Source: Nocardia altamirensis NBRC 108246
GTDB lineage: Bacteria; Actinomycetota; Actinomycetes; Mycobacteriales; Mycobacteriaceae
Direction of reading: 5' to 3'
Length of the DNA: 64,000 nt
NCBI RefSeq assembly: GCF_001612685.1
Contig: NZ_BDAY01000042.1
Coordinates: forward strand, 49,296-113,295
Position 1 is the first letter of the stretch. Each line of letters begins with the position of its first letter. This document shows, piece after piece, positions 33,449 to 43,874 of the stretch. The notes beneath the pieces are model-generated. The model was not told where the DNA came from and searched no databases. It saw only the letters and a list, made by a program, of their open reading frames with translations. A program made the position numbers and the translations under genes.

Positions 33449-34605
33449 AGCCCGAGCTCCCGTCCGATCAGCATCAACTGCACCTCCGTTGTGCCCTCAC
33501 CGATTTCGAGGATCTTGCTGTCCCGATAGTGCCGGGCCACCGGGTATTCGTTCATGAAGCCGTAGCCGCCGAAGATCTGGGTGGCGTCGCGCGCGTTGTC
33601 CATGGCCGCCTCGCTGGACACCAGCTTGGCGATGGACGCCTGCTTCTTGAACGGCTTGCCCGCCAGCATCAGTGCCGCAGCGTCATAGTAGGCGGTACGG
33701 GCAGTGTGGGCGCGTGCCTCCATCCGACCGATCTTGAACGCGATGGCTTGGTTGCGGCCGATGGCCTGGCCGAAGGCCTCGCGTTCCTTGGCGTAGCGCA
33801 CGCTCTCGTCGACACAGCCTTGCGCCGCGCCGACCGAGAGCGCCGCGATCGCGATGCGGCCCTCGTCCAGGATGCGCAGGAAGTTGGCGTAGCCGCGGCC
33901 ACGTTCGCCGAGCAGGTTCTCCTCAGGCACCCTGACATCGGTGAAGCTCAGCGGATGGGTGTCCGAGGCGTTCCAGCCGACCTTGTTGTAGGCGGGCTCG
34001 GCGACGAAGCCCGGTGTGTCGGTGGGCACCAGGATGGTGGAGATTTCCTTCTTGTCGCCGGTCTGCCCTGTCACCGCGGTGACCGTCACCAGGCGGGTGA
34101 TGTCGGTGCCCGAGTTGGTGATGAACTGCTTGCTGCCGTTGATGATCCAGTCGCCGCTGTCGACCACCGCGGTGGTCCTGGTGCCGCCCGCGTCGCTGCC
34201 CGCGCCGGGCTCGGTGAGCCCGAACGCGGCGAGCGAACGGCCACTGGTCAACTGCGGCAACCATTCCTGCTTCTGCTTGTCGCTGCCGAACCGGTAGATC
34301 GGCATCGCACCGAGGGAGACACCGGCTTCCAGGGTGATCGCCACGCTCTGGTCGATCTTGCCGAGCTCTTCGAGGGCGAGGCACAGCGCGAAGTAGTCGC
34401 CGCCCATGCCGCCGTATTCCTCCGGGAACGGCAGGCCGAACAGGCCCATGTCGGCCATGCCCGAGACGACCTCGTAGGGGAAGGTGTGGTTGGCGTCGTG
34501 TTCGGCGGCCACCGGAGCGACCACCGACCGCGCGAAGTCTCGCACCGTCATGGCGAGATCGCGGTATTCCTCCGGCAGGGTGCCGGTGGACAGGAAGTCG
34601 GTCAT
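33445..34605 (-). CDS. fadE19: Acyl-CoA dehydrogenase (FadE19-like, probable isovaleryl-CoA type)
   Basis: This 386-residue FAD enzyme has the family signatures FGLTEPGAGSDAGGTRT (flavin binding, about residue 130), DNARDATQIFGGYGFMNEYP near 345, and RHYRDSKILEIGEGTTEVQLMLIGRELG at the C-terminus. It removes two hydrogens from an acyl-CoA. Its place between accA1 and the hydratase, as for M. tuberculosis fadE19, suggests isovaleryl-CoA to 3-methylcrotonyl-CoA. A candidate base is the Glu in LDEGRIAIAALS, the position used by isovaleryl-CoA dehydrogenases, but this reading is tentative. It starts in the ATGA overlap with accA1. Confidence 0.9.
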   Translation of the reverse strand: MTDFLSTGTLPEEYRDLAMTVRDFARSVVAPVAAEHDANHTFPYEVVSGMADMGLFGLPFPEEYGGMGGDYFALCLALEELGKIDQSVAITLEAGVSLGAMPIYRFGSDKQKQEWLPQLTSGRSLAAFGLTEPGAGSDAGGTRTTAVVDSGDWIINGSKQFITNSGTDITRLVTVTAVTGQTGDKKEISTILVPTDTPGFVAEPAYNKVGWNASDTHPLSFTDVRVPEENLLGERGRGYANFLRILDEGRIAIAALSVGAAQGCVDESVRYAKEREAFGQAIGRNQAIAFKIGRMEARAHTARTAYYDAAALMLAGKPFKKQASIAKLVSSEAAMDNARDATQIFGGYGFMNEYPVARHYRDSKILEIGEGTTEVQLMLIGRELGL

Positions 34606-36647
34606 GCTGGGTTTCCTTCTGGCTCAGTGGAGTTCGGGTCGGTGGCCGGTGGATCGGCAGGCACGGTGATGCGGGCGAGTACCTGGTCGAGACGTACTTG
34701 TGTGCCGGGTGTCACCAGGATCTCGACGGTGCCCGCGACGGGTGCGGTGAGCGAGTGCTCCATCTTCATCGCCTCGACGATGACGATCGGCGCGCCCGCG
34801 GCGACGGTCGTGCCGGTTTCGATCGGCACCGCGATCACCGAACCAGGCATGGGGCTGCGGATTTCGGCGTCGCCGACGTGCTCGGCGACGCCGCGCCCGC
34901 CCGCCTCCGCCATTTCACGCAGCACGGCGCTGCCCGACGGACCGGCCAGCCAGATCTGGCCGTCGTCTTCGGCAACGCGGTACTCGCGGCGCAGGCCGTC
35001 CAGCGTCAGCGTCAGCACGCCGTCGGCGAAAGCCGCAGTGACAGCCACGGATTCGCCTGTTCCGACGCGTGCTGTCGCGGCGTCCGGCGTGCCGGTGACG
35101 GACACCTGCTCGACCCGGTCTCCGCCGGCGAGCCGGAGCGAGGTCGGTGCGGCATCGCCGATCCGCCAGCCGGACGGCGCCTGCCACGGGTCGGCCGCTG
35201 CCGCGGCCCAGCGGCGCAGCCATCGGTAGGCGGCCGCGGCCAGAAATGCGTCCTCACCCACCGAGGTCGGGTGGAAGTCGGCGACCCGGCGATCCAGCAG
35301 CCCGGTATCCAGCTGTCCCGCCGCGACATCCGGGTCGGCGAGCAGGAAGCGCAGGAACTCGATATTGCTGGTCACCCCGAGCAGCACGGTATCGCCAAGT
35401 GCCCGATCGAGTTTCGCGATCGCCGCGGTCCGGTCGGCGCCGTGCGCGATCACCTTGGACAGCATCGGGTCGTAGTCGCTGCCGACCACCGTGCCGACGC
35501 GCAGCCCGGAATCGACCCTGACCCCGACCCCGTCCGGCTCGGACAGGTCGAGCACCGTGCCGCCGGTGGGCAGGAAGCCGCGACCAGGATCCTCGGCATA
35601 CACCCTGGCCTCGATGGCATGCCCGATCATCCGGATCTCGTGCTGCTGCACGCCGAGCTTCTGTCCGGCCGCGACCCTGACCTGGCACTCCACCAGGTCA
35701 ACGCCGGTCACCAACTCGGTGACCGGATGTTCCACCTGCAGCCGGGTATTCATCTCCATGAAGAAGAACTCGTCGGGCCGGTCGGCGGAGACGATGAACT
35801 CGACGGTGCCCGCGCCGACATAGTCGACGCTGCGCGCGGTATTGCAGGCGGCCGCGCCGATCTTGGCCCGCGTCGCCGCGTCGAGCAGCGGCGACGGCGC
35901 CTCCTCGATGACCTTCTGATGCCTGCGTTGCAGGCTGCATTCGCGTTCGCCGAGATGCAGGACGTTGCCGAACCGGTCGGCGAGGACCTGGACCTCGATG
36001 TGCCGCGGCCGGGTGACGAAGCGCTCAAGGAACAGGGTGTCGTCGCCGAACGCGGACGCGGCCTCGCGGCGGGCGCTGACCAGCGCCTCCGGCAGGTGAG
36101 CCGGGTCGTCGACCAGCCGCATGCCCTTGCCGCCACCACCGGCGGAGGGCTTGACCAGCACCGGGTAACCGACCTCGGCCGCCGCGGCGATCAGGTCGGC
36201 ATCGGTCAGGCCGGGCCTGGCGATGCCAGGCACGACCGGGACATTGAAGGCGGACACGGTGTTCTTCGCCGCGATCTTGTCGCCCATCACCTCGATCGCC
36301 TTGGCAGGCGGGCCGAGGAAGGCGATGCCCGCGGCATCGAGCGCGGCGGCGAACGCGGCGTTCTCGGACAGGAATCCGTACCCGGGATGCACGCCATGGG
36401 CGCCGGTGCGCACGGCCGCGGCGACGACCTTGTCGATGTCGAGGTAGCTTTCGCGGGCCGAGGCCGGACCCAACCGCACCGCAGTGTCGGCCTCGTGCAC
36501 GTGCCTGGCGTCGGCGTCCGCGTCGCTGTAGACCGCGACCGAGCGAATCCCCATGGCGCGCAAGGTCTTGATGACCCGGACCGCGATCTCGCCGCGATTG
36601 GCCACGAGGATGGTGTCGAAACCGACGGGATGAGATTTGTTCAGCAT
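34602..36647 (-). CDS. accA1: Methylcrotonoyl-CoA carboxylase biotinylated subunit (AccA1)
   Basis: This is a 681-residue alpha subunit. The N-terminal biotin carboxylase begins FDTILVANRGEIAVRVIKT, with the ATP-grasp glycine loop KPSAGGGGKGMR near residue 165 and EMNTRLQVEHPVTE near 290. A linker domain follows, and the C-terminal biotinyl domain has the biotin lysine in EAMKMEHSL near residue 650. It works with AccD1. ATG 36647 is 5 nt after accD1; an in-frame GTG at 36656 overlapping the accD1 stop is an alternative start that would fit the ATGA/GTGA overlaps used throughout this operon. Confidence 0.93.
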   Translation of the reverse strand: MLNKSHPVGFDTILVANRGEIAVRVIKTLRAMGIRSVAVYSDADADARHVHEADTAVRLGPASARESYLDIDKVVAAAVRTGAHGVHPGYGFLSENAAFAAALDAAGIAFLGPPAKAIEVMGDKIAAKNTVSAFNVPVVPGIARPGLTDADLIAAAAEVGYPVLVKPSAGGGGKGMRLVDDPAHLPEALVSARREAASAFGDDTLFLERFVTRPRHIEVQVLADRFGNVLHLGERECSLQRRHQKVIEEAPSPLLDAATRAKIGAAACNTARSVDYVGAGTVEFIVSADRPDEFFFMEMNTRLQVEHPVTELVTGVDLVECQVRVAAGQKLGVQQHEIRMIGHAIEARVYAEDPGRGFLPTGGTVLDLSEPDGVGVRVDSGLRVGTVVGSDYDPMLSKVIAHGADRTAAIAKLDRALGDTVLLGVTSNIEFLRFLLADPDVAAGQLDTGLLDRRVADFHPTSVGEDAFLAAAAYRWLRRWAAAAADPWQAPSGWRIGDAAPTSLRLAGGDRVEQVSVTGTPDAATARVGTGESVAVTAAFADGVLTLTLDGLRREYRVAEDDGQIWLAGPSGSAVLREMAEAGGRGVAEHVGDAEIRSPMPGSVIAVPIETGTTVAAGAPIVIVEAMKMEHSLTAPVAGTVEILVTPGTQVRLDQVLARITVPADPPATDPNSTEPEGNPA

Positions 36648-36652
36648 CGCAG

Positions 36653-38251
<1,599 letters not shown>

Positions 38252-38320
38252 GAGGTGATCCTGACGGTCCAGCGTCGCGAAGCGACTCGATGAGGGGTGG
38301 TGGTCGGGTGGCGGGTGGGC

Positions 38321-38365
38321 CAGTTAGTCACCGATAACTGGGATTCAGGTTAATCTTGGTTAACC
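38321..38365. promoter_or_regulatory. Candidate TetR operators in the divergent accD1/tetR region
   Basis: Two symmetric elements lie close together: CAGTTA (38321-38326) with TAACTG (38335-38340), and GGTTAA (38348-38353) followed by the palindrome GGTTAACC (38358-38365). All share the core GTTA/TAAC. Their position between accD1 and the TetR gene fits autoregulation plus control of the catabolic operon. Confidence 0.5.
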
Positions 38366-38396
38366 GAGATGTCCAGGTAGGGCGAAAGGAGCGCGT

Positions 38397-38990
38397 GTGA
38401 CCAGCATCGACAACGGCACGCTCACCCGCCGCGAACAGCTGAAGGCGCAGCGAAGGCAGCAACTCCTCGACGCGGGCGCCCGGCTCATCGCCGACCGGGG
38501 ATTCCTCGGCATGCGCCTGGACGACCTCGGCGCCGCCGTCGGCATCAGCGGTCCCGCCGTCTACCGCCACTTCCCCAACAAAGAGGCGTTGCTTGTCGAG
38601 CTGCTCGTCGGGGTCAGCCAGCGGCTGCTCGACGGCGGCAAGGACGTGGTGGCCAGCACGACGTCGGCGCAGGAGGCGCTCGGCGCGCTCGTCGATTTCC
38701 ACCTCGACTTCGCGCTCGGGGATCCCGAGCTCATTCGGATCCAGGATCGGGACCTCGAGAACGTGCCGACCGCCGCACGGCGCGAGCTGCGCCGCACCCA
38801 GCGCCAGTATGTGGAGATCTGGGTCGAGGTGCTGCGCGAACTGCACCCCGGGCTACCCGAGGAGACGGCGCGGGTACAGGCCCACGCCGCGTTCGGCCTG
38901 ATCAACTCGACGCCGCACAGCGCGACGAAGGCGACCGCCACTCGTGCCAGGCCTGTCCTGCGTCGAATGGCGTTGAGTGCCTTGGGTTAG
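38397..38990 (+). CDS. TetR-family regulator of the leucine-type operon
   Basis: This is a 197-residue TetR repressor. The helix-turn-helix is at about residues 35-65 (MRLDDLGAAVGISGPAVYRHFPNKEALL), followed by a helical ligand-binding domain. GTG 38397 follows AAAGGA. A TetR gene (Rv2506) accompanies the corresponding M. tuberculosis locus. An acyl-CoA intermediate of leucine breakdown is the likely inducer, by analogy with other degradative TetR proteins. It is divergent from accD1 with palindromic sites between. Confidence 0.9.
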   Translation: MTSIDNGTLTRREQLKAQRRQQLLDAGARLIADRGFLGMRLDDLGAAVGISGPAVYRHFPNKEALLVELLVGVSQRLLDGGKDVVASTTSAQEALGALVDFHLDFALGDPELIRIQDRDLENVPTAARRELRRTQRQYVEIWVEVLRELHPGLPEETARVQAHAAFGLINSTPHSATKATATRARPVLRRMALSALG

Positions 38991-39019
38991 CCGCCCGTCG
39001 CCGGCGGTCGGGTGCTTGC

Positions 39020-39766
39020 TCATCGAGCGCTCCAGCCGCCGTCCATGGTGTAGGACGCGCCGGTCACCATGCCCGCTTGCGCCGACGCCAGCCAGCCGAC
39101 CAGCGCGGCCACCTCGTCCGGCTCGACCAGCCGTTTGATCGCACTCTCGGTGAGCAGGATCTTCTCCAGCACCTCCTGCTCCGGGATGCCGTGTGCCGCA
39201 GCTTGATCGGCGATCTGCTTGTCCACCAACGGTGTTCGGACATAGCCGGGGTTCACGCAGTTGCTGGTGACGCCGTGCCTGCCGCCTTCCAGCGCGGTGA
39301 CCTTGGACAGGCCCTCCAGCCCGTGCTTGGCCGTCACGTAGGCGGACTTGAACTCCGAAGCCCGGAGCCCGTGCACCGACGAGATATTGATGATCCGGCC
39401 GAAGCCCTGCCGATACATGTGCGGCAGGGCCGCGCGGATCAGCAGGAACGGCGCCTCGACCATCAGCGTCAGCAGGGTGCGGAAATCGTGCGGTGTGAAA
39501 TCCTCGATCGGGCTGATGCGTTGTACCCCGGCGTTGTTCACCAGGATGTCCACCTCGAGGTCGAGGCTTTCCAAGGCCTCGACCTCGAGCAGGTCCACCG
39601 CCCATGACGTGCCGCCGAGCTCGCGGGCCAGCGCTTTGGCGCCGACCTCGTCGATGTCGGCCAGGGTGACCGCCGCCCCGCGCGCGGACAGTTCCCGCGC
39701 GCAGGCCGCGCCGATCCCGCTGGCTGCCCCGGTGACCAAAGCGGAACGTCCTGCGAGGTCGGTCAT
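39020..39766 (-). CDS. 3-hydroxybutyrate dehydrogenase (short-chain dehydrogenase)
   Basis: This 248-residue SDR has the NAD-binding TGAASGIGAACARELS, NNAG (VNNAGVQRISPIEDF), catalytic Ser in IINISSVHG, and YVTAK (YVTAKHGLEGL). The segment VQRISPIEDFTPHDF and the C-terminal KRLVEPDEVAALVGWL and MDGGWSAR are typical of D-3-hydroxybutyrate dehydrogenases, which oxidise 3-hydroxybutyrate to acetoacetate. The frame stays open far upstream through the transporter gene on another reading, but the SDR fold starts at ATG 39766, in a 4-nt overlap with the transporter stop. Acetoacetate produced could be activated by the nearby acetoacetyl-CoA synthetase. Confidence 0.9.
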   Translation of the reverse strand: MTDLAGRSALVTGAASGIGAACARELSARGAAVTLADIDEVGAKALARELGGTSWAVDLLEVEALESLDLEVDILVNNAGVQRISPIEDFTPHDFRTLLTLMVEAPFLLIRAALPHMYRQGFGRIINISSVHGLRASEFKSAYVTAKHGLEGLSKVTALEGGRHGVTSNCVNPGYVRTPLVDKQIADQAAAHGIPEQEVLEKILLTESAIKRLVEPDEVAALVGWLASAQAGMVTGASYTMDGGWSAR

Positions 39767-41148
39767 TTGGCGGCCACCGGAGCGGGCTTGGTCGCCAGGT
39801 ACTCGGCATCGGCGAGGTCGATGCTTGCCAAATCCAAGCCTTTCGTTTCGCGGGCGACGATCACGGCGACCACGGTGACGGACGCGGCAATGGCGAGATA
39901 GATCGCGATCGGCACCGCGGATTTGTAGGTGTTCAGCAGGCGGACCGCAATGATCGGCGCCAGCGAGCCCGCCACGATCGAGGTGACCTGATAGCCGAGG
40001 GACACACCGGAATACCGCATCCGGGTGGGGAACATCTCCGCCATGATCGCGGGCTGGCCCGCGTACATCAGCGCATGGAACACCAGGCCGATGATGATGG
40101 CGAACAGGATGACCGCGTTGTGGCCGCTGTCCATCATCGGGAAGGCGAAGAAGCCCCAGGTGCCCGCGGTGAGCGCGCCGACCAGGTAGACCGGCTTCCT
40201 GCCGAAACGGTCGGACAGCTTGCCCGCCACCGGGACCATCACGAAGTGCACAGCGTGTGCCGCGAGCAGCCACCACAGGATGACCTTCGTGTCGACGTGC
40301 ACCTGCACCTTGAGGTAGGTGATGGTGAAGGTGACCACCAGGTAATACAGGATGTTCTCGCCGAAACGCAGGCCCATCGCGGTGAGTACGCCGCGCGGGT
40401 AGCGCTTGACCACCTCGACGACGCTCAGCGACGTCGCCTTGATCTGTTCCACTTCCTGTTGTGCCGCAATGAAAATGGGTGCGTCGGTGACCTTCGTGCG
40501 GATGTAGTAGCCGACGAGTACGACCACCGCGGACAGCCAGAACGCCACGCGCCAGCCCCAACTGAGGAAGGCGGCTTCGGACAACCACGTGGTCAGCGCC
40601 AGCAGCACCAGGGTGGCCAGCAGATTGCCCATCGGCACGCCCGCCTGCGGCCAGCTCGCCCAGAAGCCGCGGCTGCGGCTCGGACTGTGTTCGGCCACAA
40701 GGAGTACCGCGCCGCCCCACTCGCCGCCGACCGCGAAGCCCTGAATGAAGCGCAGGACGACCAGCATGGCTGGTGCCCAGTATCCGATCTGGCCGAAGGT
40801 CGGCAGACATCCCATCAGGAACGTCGCGCTGCCGACCAGGATCAGGCTGAACTGCAGCAGCTTCTTGCGCCCGTACTTGTCGCCGTAGTGTCCGAAGACG
40901 ATGCCGCCGAGCGGGCGTGCGGCGAACCCGACCGCGTAGGTGACGAACGCGGCGAGGATCGCGTCCAGATCGCTGGTGCCCTTCGCGAAGAACACCTTGC
41001 TGAACACCAGCGTCGCCGCCGTGCCGTACAGGAAGAACTCGTACCACTCGACGACCGTGCCCGCCATCGACGCGGCAACCACCCGTTTCAGCCCGGTCGG
41101 CGCCTTTCCTGGCTCATCCGTCGGCCACAGTGCGCTGCGCACGCTCAT
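39763..41148 (-). CDS. MFS transporter, metabolite:H+ symporter (MHS) type
   Basis: This 461-residue, 12-helix transporter shows EWYEFFLYGTAATLVF in helix 1, ARPLGGIVFGHYGDKYGRKK (the MHS/sugar-porter loop) near residue 75, GFAVGGEWGGAVLL near 135 and DRFGRKPVYLVGA near 300. MHS carriers import small organic acids with protons. Coupling to a 3-hydroxybutyrate dehydrogenase suggests 3-hydroxybutyrate or a related acid as substrate. ATG 41148 follows GAAGGAGA. It is divergent from a LysR gene. Confidence 0.9.
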   Translation of the reverse strand: MSVRSALWPTDEPGKAPTGLKRVVAASMAGTVVEWYEFFLYGTAATLVFSKVFFAKGTSDLDAILAAFVTYAVGFAARPLGGIVFGHYGDKYGRKKLLQFSLILVGSATFLMGCLPTFGQIGYWAPAMLVVLRFIQGFAVGGEWGGAVLLVAEHSPSRSRGFWASWPQAGVPMGNLLATLVLLALTTWLSEAAFLSWGWRVAFWLSAVVVLVGYYIRTKVTDAPIFIAAQQEVEQIKATSLSVVEVVKRYPRGVLTAMGLRFGENILYYLVVTFTITYLKVQVHVDTKVILWWLLAAHAVHFVMVPVAGKLSDRFGRKPVYLVGALTAGTWGFFAFPMMDSGHNAVILFAIIIGLVFHALMYAGQPAIMAEMFPTRMRYSGVSLGYQVTSIVAGSLAPIIAVRLLNTYKSAVPIAIYLAIAASVTVVAVIVARETKGLDLASIDLADAEYLATKPAPVAAK

Positions 41149-41178
41149 CGAACTCTCCTTCGTGCCCGGGCTCACAAT

Positions 41179-41188
41179 CACGATCGTG
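41179..41188. promoter_or_regulatory. 10-bp palindrome CACGATCGTG in the divergent MFS/LysR region
   Basis: This perfect palindrome has near-symmetric flanks (CACAAT before and TGTG after). It lies 31-40 nt upstream of the transporter start and about 100 nt upstream of the LysR start, where LysR regulators usually bind. It is only a candidate operator. Confidence 0.4.
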
Positions 41189-41288
41189 TGTGACCGGCCC
41201 CACAAATCTTCGGCTGCACCGAGTATTCGTGCACATAACGCGGTCCGCAATGCCCAGATCCGCACGACACATCTGCGAGAATGCACAT

Positions 41289-42209
41289 ATGAGCGTGCTG
41301 GCCTCGGGATCTTCCCGACGACCGAGCGCCGACGATCTCCTCGTTCTGCTCGCCGTCGGCCGCTCCGGCCGCTTCGTCACCGCAGCCGACGAACTCGGCC
41401 TCAACCACACCACCATCTCCCGCCGCATCACCGCGCTCGAACAAACCCTCGGCGGACGCGTCCTGACCCGCGTCGCAGGCGGCTGGGAACTGACCGACCT
41501 CGGTCGGGAAGCATTGGTGGCGGCCGAGGCCGTCGAATCGGCGGTGCAATCCCTCGCCGCCGACGCAAGCGGAAACCGGGTGCTCGAGGGTGTCGTCCGG
41601 ATCTCGGCCACCGACGGATTCAGCGCATACCTCGCCGCTCCTGCTGCCGCTGAGGTCCGGCGGCAGCACCCCGGGATCACCGTCGAGATCGTTGCCACCA
41701 CCCGGCGTGCCTCCATCCAGCGCTCCGGCCTGGACCTGGAAGTGGTGGTCGGCGAACCACAAGTCCACCGCGCTAAAGCGATTCGCCTCGCCGACTACTG
41801 CCTCGGCCTCTACGGTTCCCGCGACTATCTCCGCGAACACGGCACCCCGGCAACCATCGATGACCTCGCCGACTACCCCCTCGTCTATTTCATAGATTCC
41901 ATGCTCCAGGTAGACGACCTCGACCTGGCCTCCAGCTTCGCCCCCGCCATGCGCGAATCCGTCACCTCCACCAACGTTTTCGTGCACGTCGAAGCCACCC
42001 GCGCCGCCGCAGGCCTCGGCCTGCTCCCCTGCTTCATGGCCGACCGCCACCCCGACCTACACCGCATCCTGACCGATATCGTCTCGGTCAACCTCGCCTA
42101 CTGGCTGGTCACCCGCCCCGAAACCCTCCGCCGCCCAGAGGTGTCCGCCTTCGTAGACGCCCTTCGCGCCAAGGTCCATGACGAACGAAACGCCCTGATG
42201 GGCAAATAG
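41289..42209 (+). CDS. LysR-family regulator
   Basis: This is a 306-residue LysR-type regulator. The N-terminal winged helix (FVTAADELGLNHTTISRRITALEQTLGGRVLTR, about residues 28-62) is followed by a periplasmic-binding-like effector domain. ATG 41289 is the start that opens the helix-turn-helix with a short polar leader; the frame extends upstream to 41130 without need. Divergent from the MFS/3-hydroxybutyrate dehydrogenase pair, it most likely activates them in response to the imported acid. It converges with the Rpn-like gene across a small hairpin (TCGGTA-AGAAA-TACCGA, 42226-42242). Confidence 0.9.
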   Translation: MSVLASGSSRRPSADDLLVLLAVGRSGRFVTAADELGLNHTTISRRITALEQTLGGRVLTRVAGGWELTDLGREALVAAEAVESAVQSLAADASGNRVLEGVVRISATDGFSAYLAAPAAAEVRRQHPGITVEIVATTRRASIQRSGLDLEVVVGEPQVHRAKAIRLADYCLGLYGSRDYLREHGTPATIDDLADYPLVYFIDSMLQVDDLDLASSFAPAMRESVTSTNVFVHVEATRAAAGLGLLPCFMADRHPDLHRILTDIVSVNLAYWLVTRPETLRRPEVSAFVDALRAKVHDERNALMGK

Positions 42210-42243
42210 CGCCCTCGGCTCGTCCTCGGTAAGAAATACCGAT

Positions 42244-43107
42244 TCAGTCGGTGAAGACTTCGTCGAGAGATTCGGCGGTAACGGCACGATCGAGCCATGC
42301 ATCGAGCTGCGCGATGTCGGTGTTTCCCTCGACTCGGGTAACGAGTGCGTCCGGGATTTCGAATCCGCGTTTGCGGAGGACCTTCAGCAGCGCCTTGGCT
42401 TCGCCGCTGGCCTCACCTTCAACTCTGCCTTCGAAGTAGTAGGTCCGGATGAGCTCATTTTGGTACTCGTAGCCAGCGGTCATGACGCTCTCCAGGAAGT
42501 GTCGGGCGGCCTCGGGCAAGAGGCCCGATACCAGGTCAATGTACCTCGTACCCTCGGGCCCCGGGAGTACGCAGGTGGCGAGGACGGTCAGGATGGCTTC
42601 GCGGTCCGGATGTCTGCCGTGTGCGATAGCCGAGAGGACCGTCAGCTCGGGGTTGGCTGTCGCGGTCACCGCGTCGGTGACTACTGGGATGTCGGCCGGG
42701 CTCAGCACCAAGGGCTTGAGCGTGAACTCGGGGGCGACGGTAATGGGTTTGCGGCAATGTGAAGCAGTGCGTTGGTCCGGGCAGAGCACGAGCAGGATAG
42801 TCGGGCACTTCAGTCGAGCACGGAGCGTCGTCAGGTAAACCGGCCAGCTCCAAGTCTTGTCTTTGTCCGGCTGCAGTTGAATTTCTATTACCACCCCTAG
42901 GGCCGGGGTGGTTCCCTCTGCAAATACCAGGACGATGTCGGCGCGGTACTCGGTGGGATTGATGTCGGGAAAGTCGCCGGATTCCAAACGGGCGTGGTCG
43001 TATTCGGGTAGCTGGGTGTCCAGCACGGTCGTTAGCAGTTCGGCGGCCAGTTGCGGACGTTGCCGGAACAGGTCAACTAGTCGCTCGTGCAGGTGGCTGG
43101 GGGGCAT
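42244..43107 (-). CDS. Rpn-like PD-(D/E)XK nuclease-family protein
   Basis: This 287-residue protein resembles the Rpn/transposase-31 nuclease family. Residues 45-100 carry the PD-(D/E)XK-type core: YRADIVLVF with the metal Asp, then GVVIEIQLQPDKDKTW, corresponding to the ExQ motif of RpnA relatives, followed by PVYLTTLRARLKCP. The C-terminal third is charged and helical (EGRVEGEASGEAKALLKVLRKRGFEIP), a segment common in these proteins. RpnA-E promote recA-independent recombination in E. coli; actinobacterial versions are multi-copy and uncharacterised. The upstream region is a 95-bp sequence shared with the degenerate paralogue at 43425-43874. GC is lower than in neighbouring genes. Confidence 0.8.
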   Translation of the reverse strand: MPPSHLHERLVDLFRQRPQLAAELLTTVLDTQLPEYDHARLESGDFPDINPTEYRADIVLVFAEGTTPALGVVIEIQLQPDKDKTWSWPVYLTTLRARLKCPTILLVLCPDQRTASHCRKPITVAPEFTLKPLVLSPADIPVVTDAVTATANPELTVLSAIAHGRHPDREAILTVLATCVLPGPEGTRYIDLVSGLLPEAARHFLESVMTAGYEYQNELIRTYYFEGRVEGEASGEAKALLKVLRKRGFEIPDALVTRVEGNTDIAQLDAWLDRAVTAESLDEVFTD

Positions 43108-43198
43108 GCGTGGAGGCTATCAATGTCCACCGACAAAAAATGTGCCGGTTCTCGCGCGGTGCTGGAACGAATTGTATTGGAACGTTCCAGTTTTCGGT
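43104..43198. repeat. 95-bp repeat, copy 1 (upstream of the Rpn-like gene)
   Basis: This 95-bp unit aligns without gaps to 43871-43965, about three quarters identical by eye. Both copies cover the start codon and upstream region of an Rpn-like gene. The distal end is best conserved: GGAACGAATTG followed by TTGGAACGT-CCAGTTTTCGGT, containing in this copy the perfect palindrome TGGAACGTTCCA (43178-43189). It may be a shared promoter/operator or the border of the duplicated unit. The rest of the gap to 43424 shows no gene I can support. Confidence 0.75.
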
Positions 43199-43424
43199 AA
43201 GGTGGCCACATTCCTTACCGGCGATACCGGGACTCGGCCGCATCATCGAGCCCGAACAGTCGTTCGTCGCCCTTCGTGCATCGAAAATAACATCGCATGC
43301 GGCATTAGTAACGTCCAGAGTGTAAGTTTTGATGTATGGAAGGGTATTTACGAGGCGTTGTCGGCGGGAGTCGGGTCCCGCCTCGGATGCGCTGAGTGTC
43401 ACAATCCGCCACCGTCCTGTAGGG

Positions 43425-43874
43425 CTACTCGTCCTCTGCGGGTGAATCTTGATCGGGTAGGTGGCCTGCGAAGACCTCTTCTACTGTGCCGACCTTGACC
43501 GCGCGGCGGAGAAGCGTTTCGAGGTAGTCCGTATCGAGTCGGCAGGCGTCAGTGCATTCCTCGGCGAGGGTCCTACTTTCGGGTGCGCTGAGCAGGCCTC
43601 TCGCTTCCATGACTGCCAACAGTGCGTCTACCTGTCCGCACCAGTAGAAGACGCGCGCGAAGGGGGAGCTGAACTTAGACGCTCCGGCCTGCATGTAACG
43701 CCTTCCTGGAGATGGTAGCCACCTTTGAGGGTCGTCGGTCCGGTCCGTCGGATCCCGAACACGCGTGGTCGTATACGGGTAATGCCCGTCGAGCATGGTC
43801 GATAGCAGCTCGGTGGTCTGTCGCGAGTCTTGCCAGATCATGTTGAGGAGTCCTTCATGCATTTGGCCGGGCAT
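43425..43874 (-). pseudogene. Internally deleted paralogue of the Rpn-like gene
   Basis: This 149-residue ORF is open but looks like a remnant. Its start (MPGQMHEGLLNMIWQDSRQT, then ELLSTMLDGHYP) matches the start of the 287-aa neighbour (LHERLVDLFRQRPQLAAELLTTVLDTQLP), and its end (TLLRRAVKVGTVEEVFAG) matches that protein's end (AWLDRAVTAESLDEVFTD). The middle, including the nuclease core with the ADIVLVF and EIQ motifs, is missing. It shares the same upstream 95-bp repeat. It may still be translated, for instance as a regulator of the intact copy, but nuclease activity is not expected. Confidence 0.7.

Noticed and set aside
39020..41047. 675-codon minus frame spanning the dehydrogenase and transporter
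   Set aside because: Only its last 248 codons are a protein family (SDR). The upstream part is an out-of-frame reading of the MFS transporter, not a fusion.
42226..42242. Hairpin TCGGTA-AGAAA-TACCGA between LysR and the Rpn-like gene as a terminator
   Set aside because: Only a 6-bp stem with no T-run; too weak to list separately as a terminator.
43073..43402. 109-codon minus ORF through the 95-bp repeat
   Set aside because: It overlaps the start of the Rpn-like gene, has no homology I recognise, and its only shared segment is the repeat itself.
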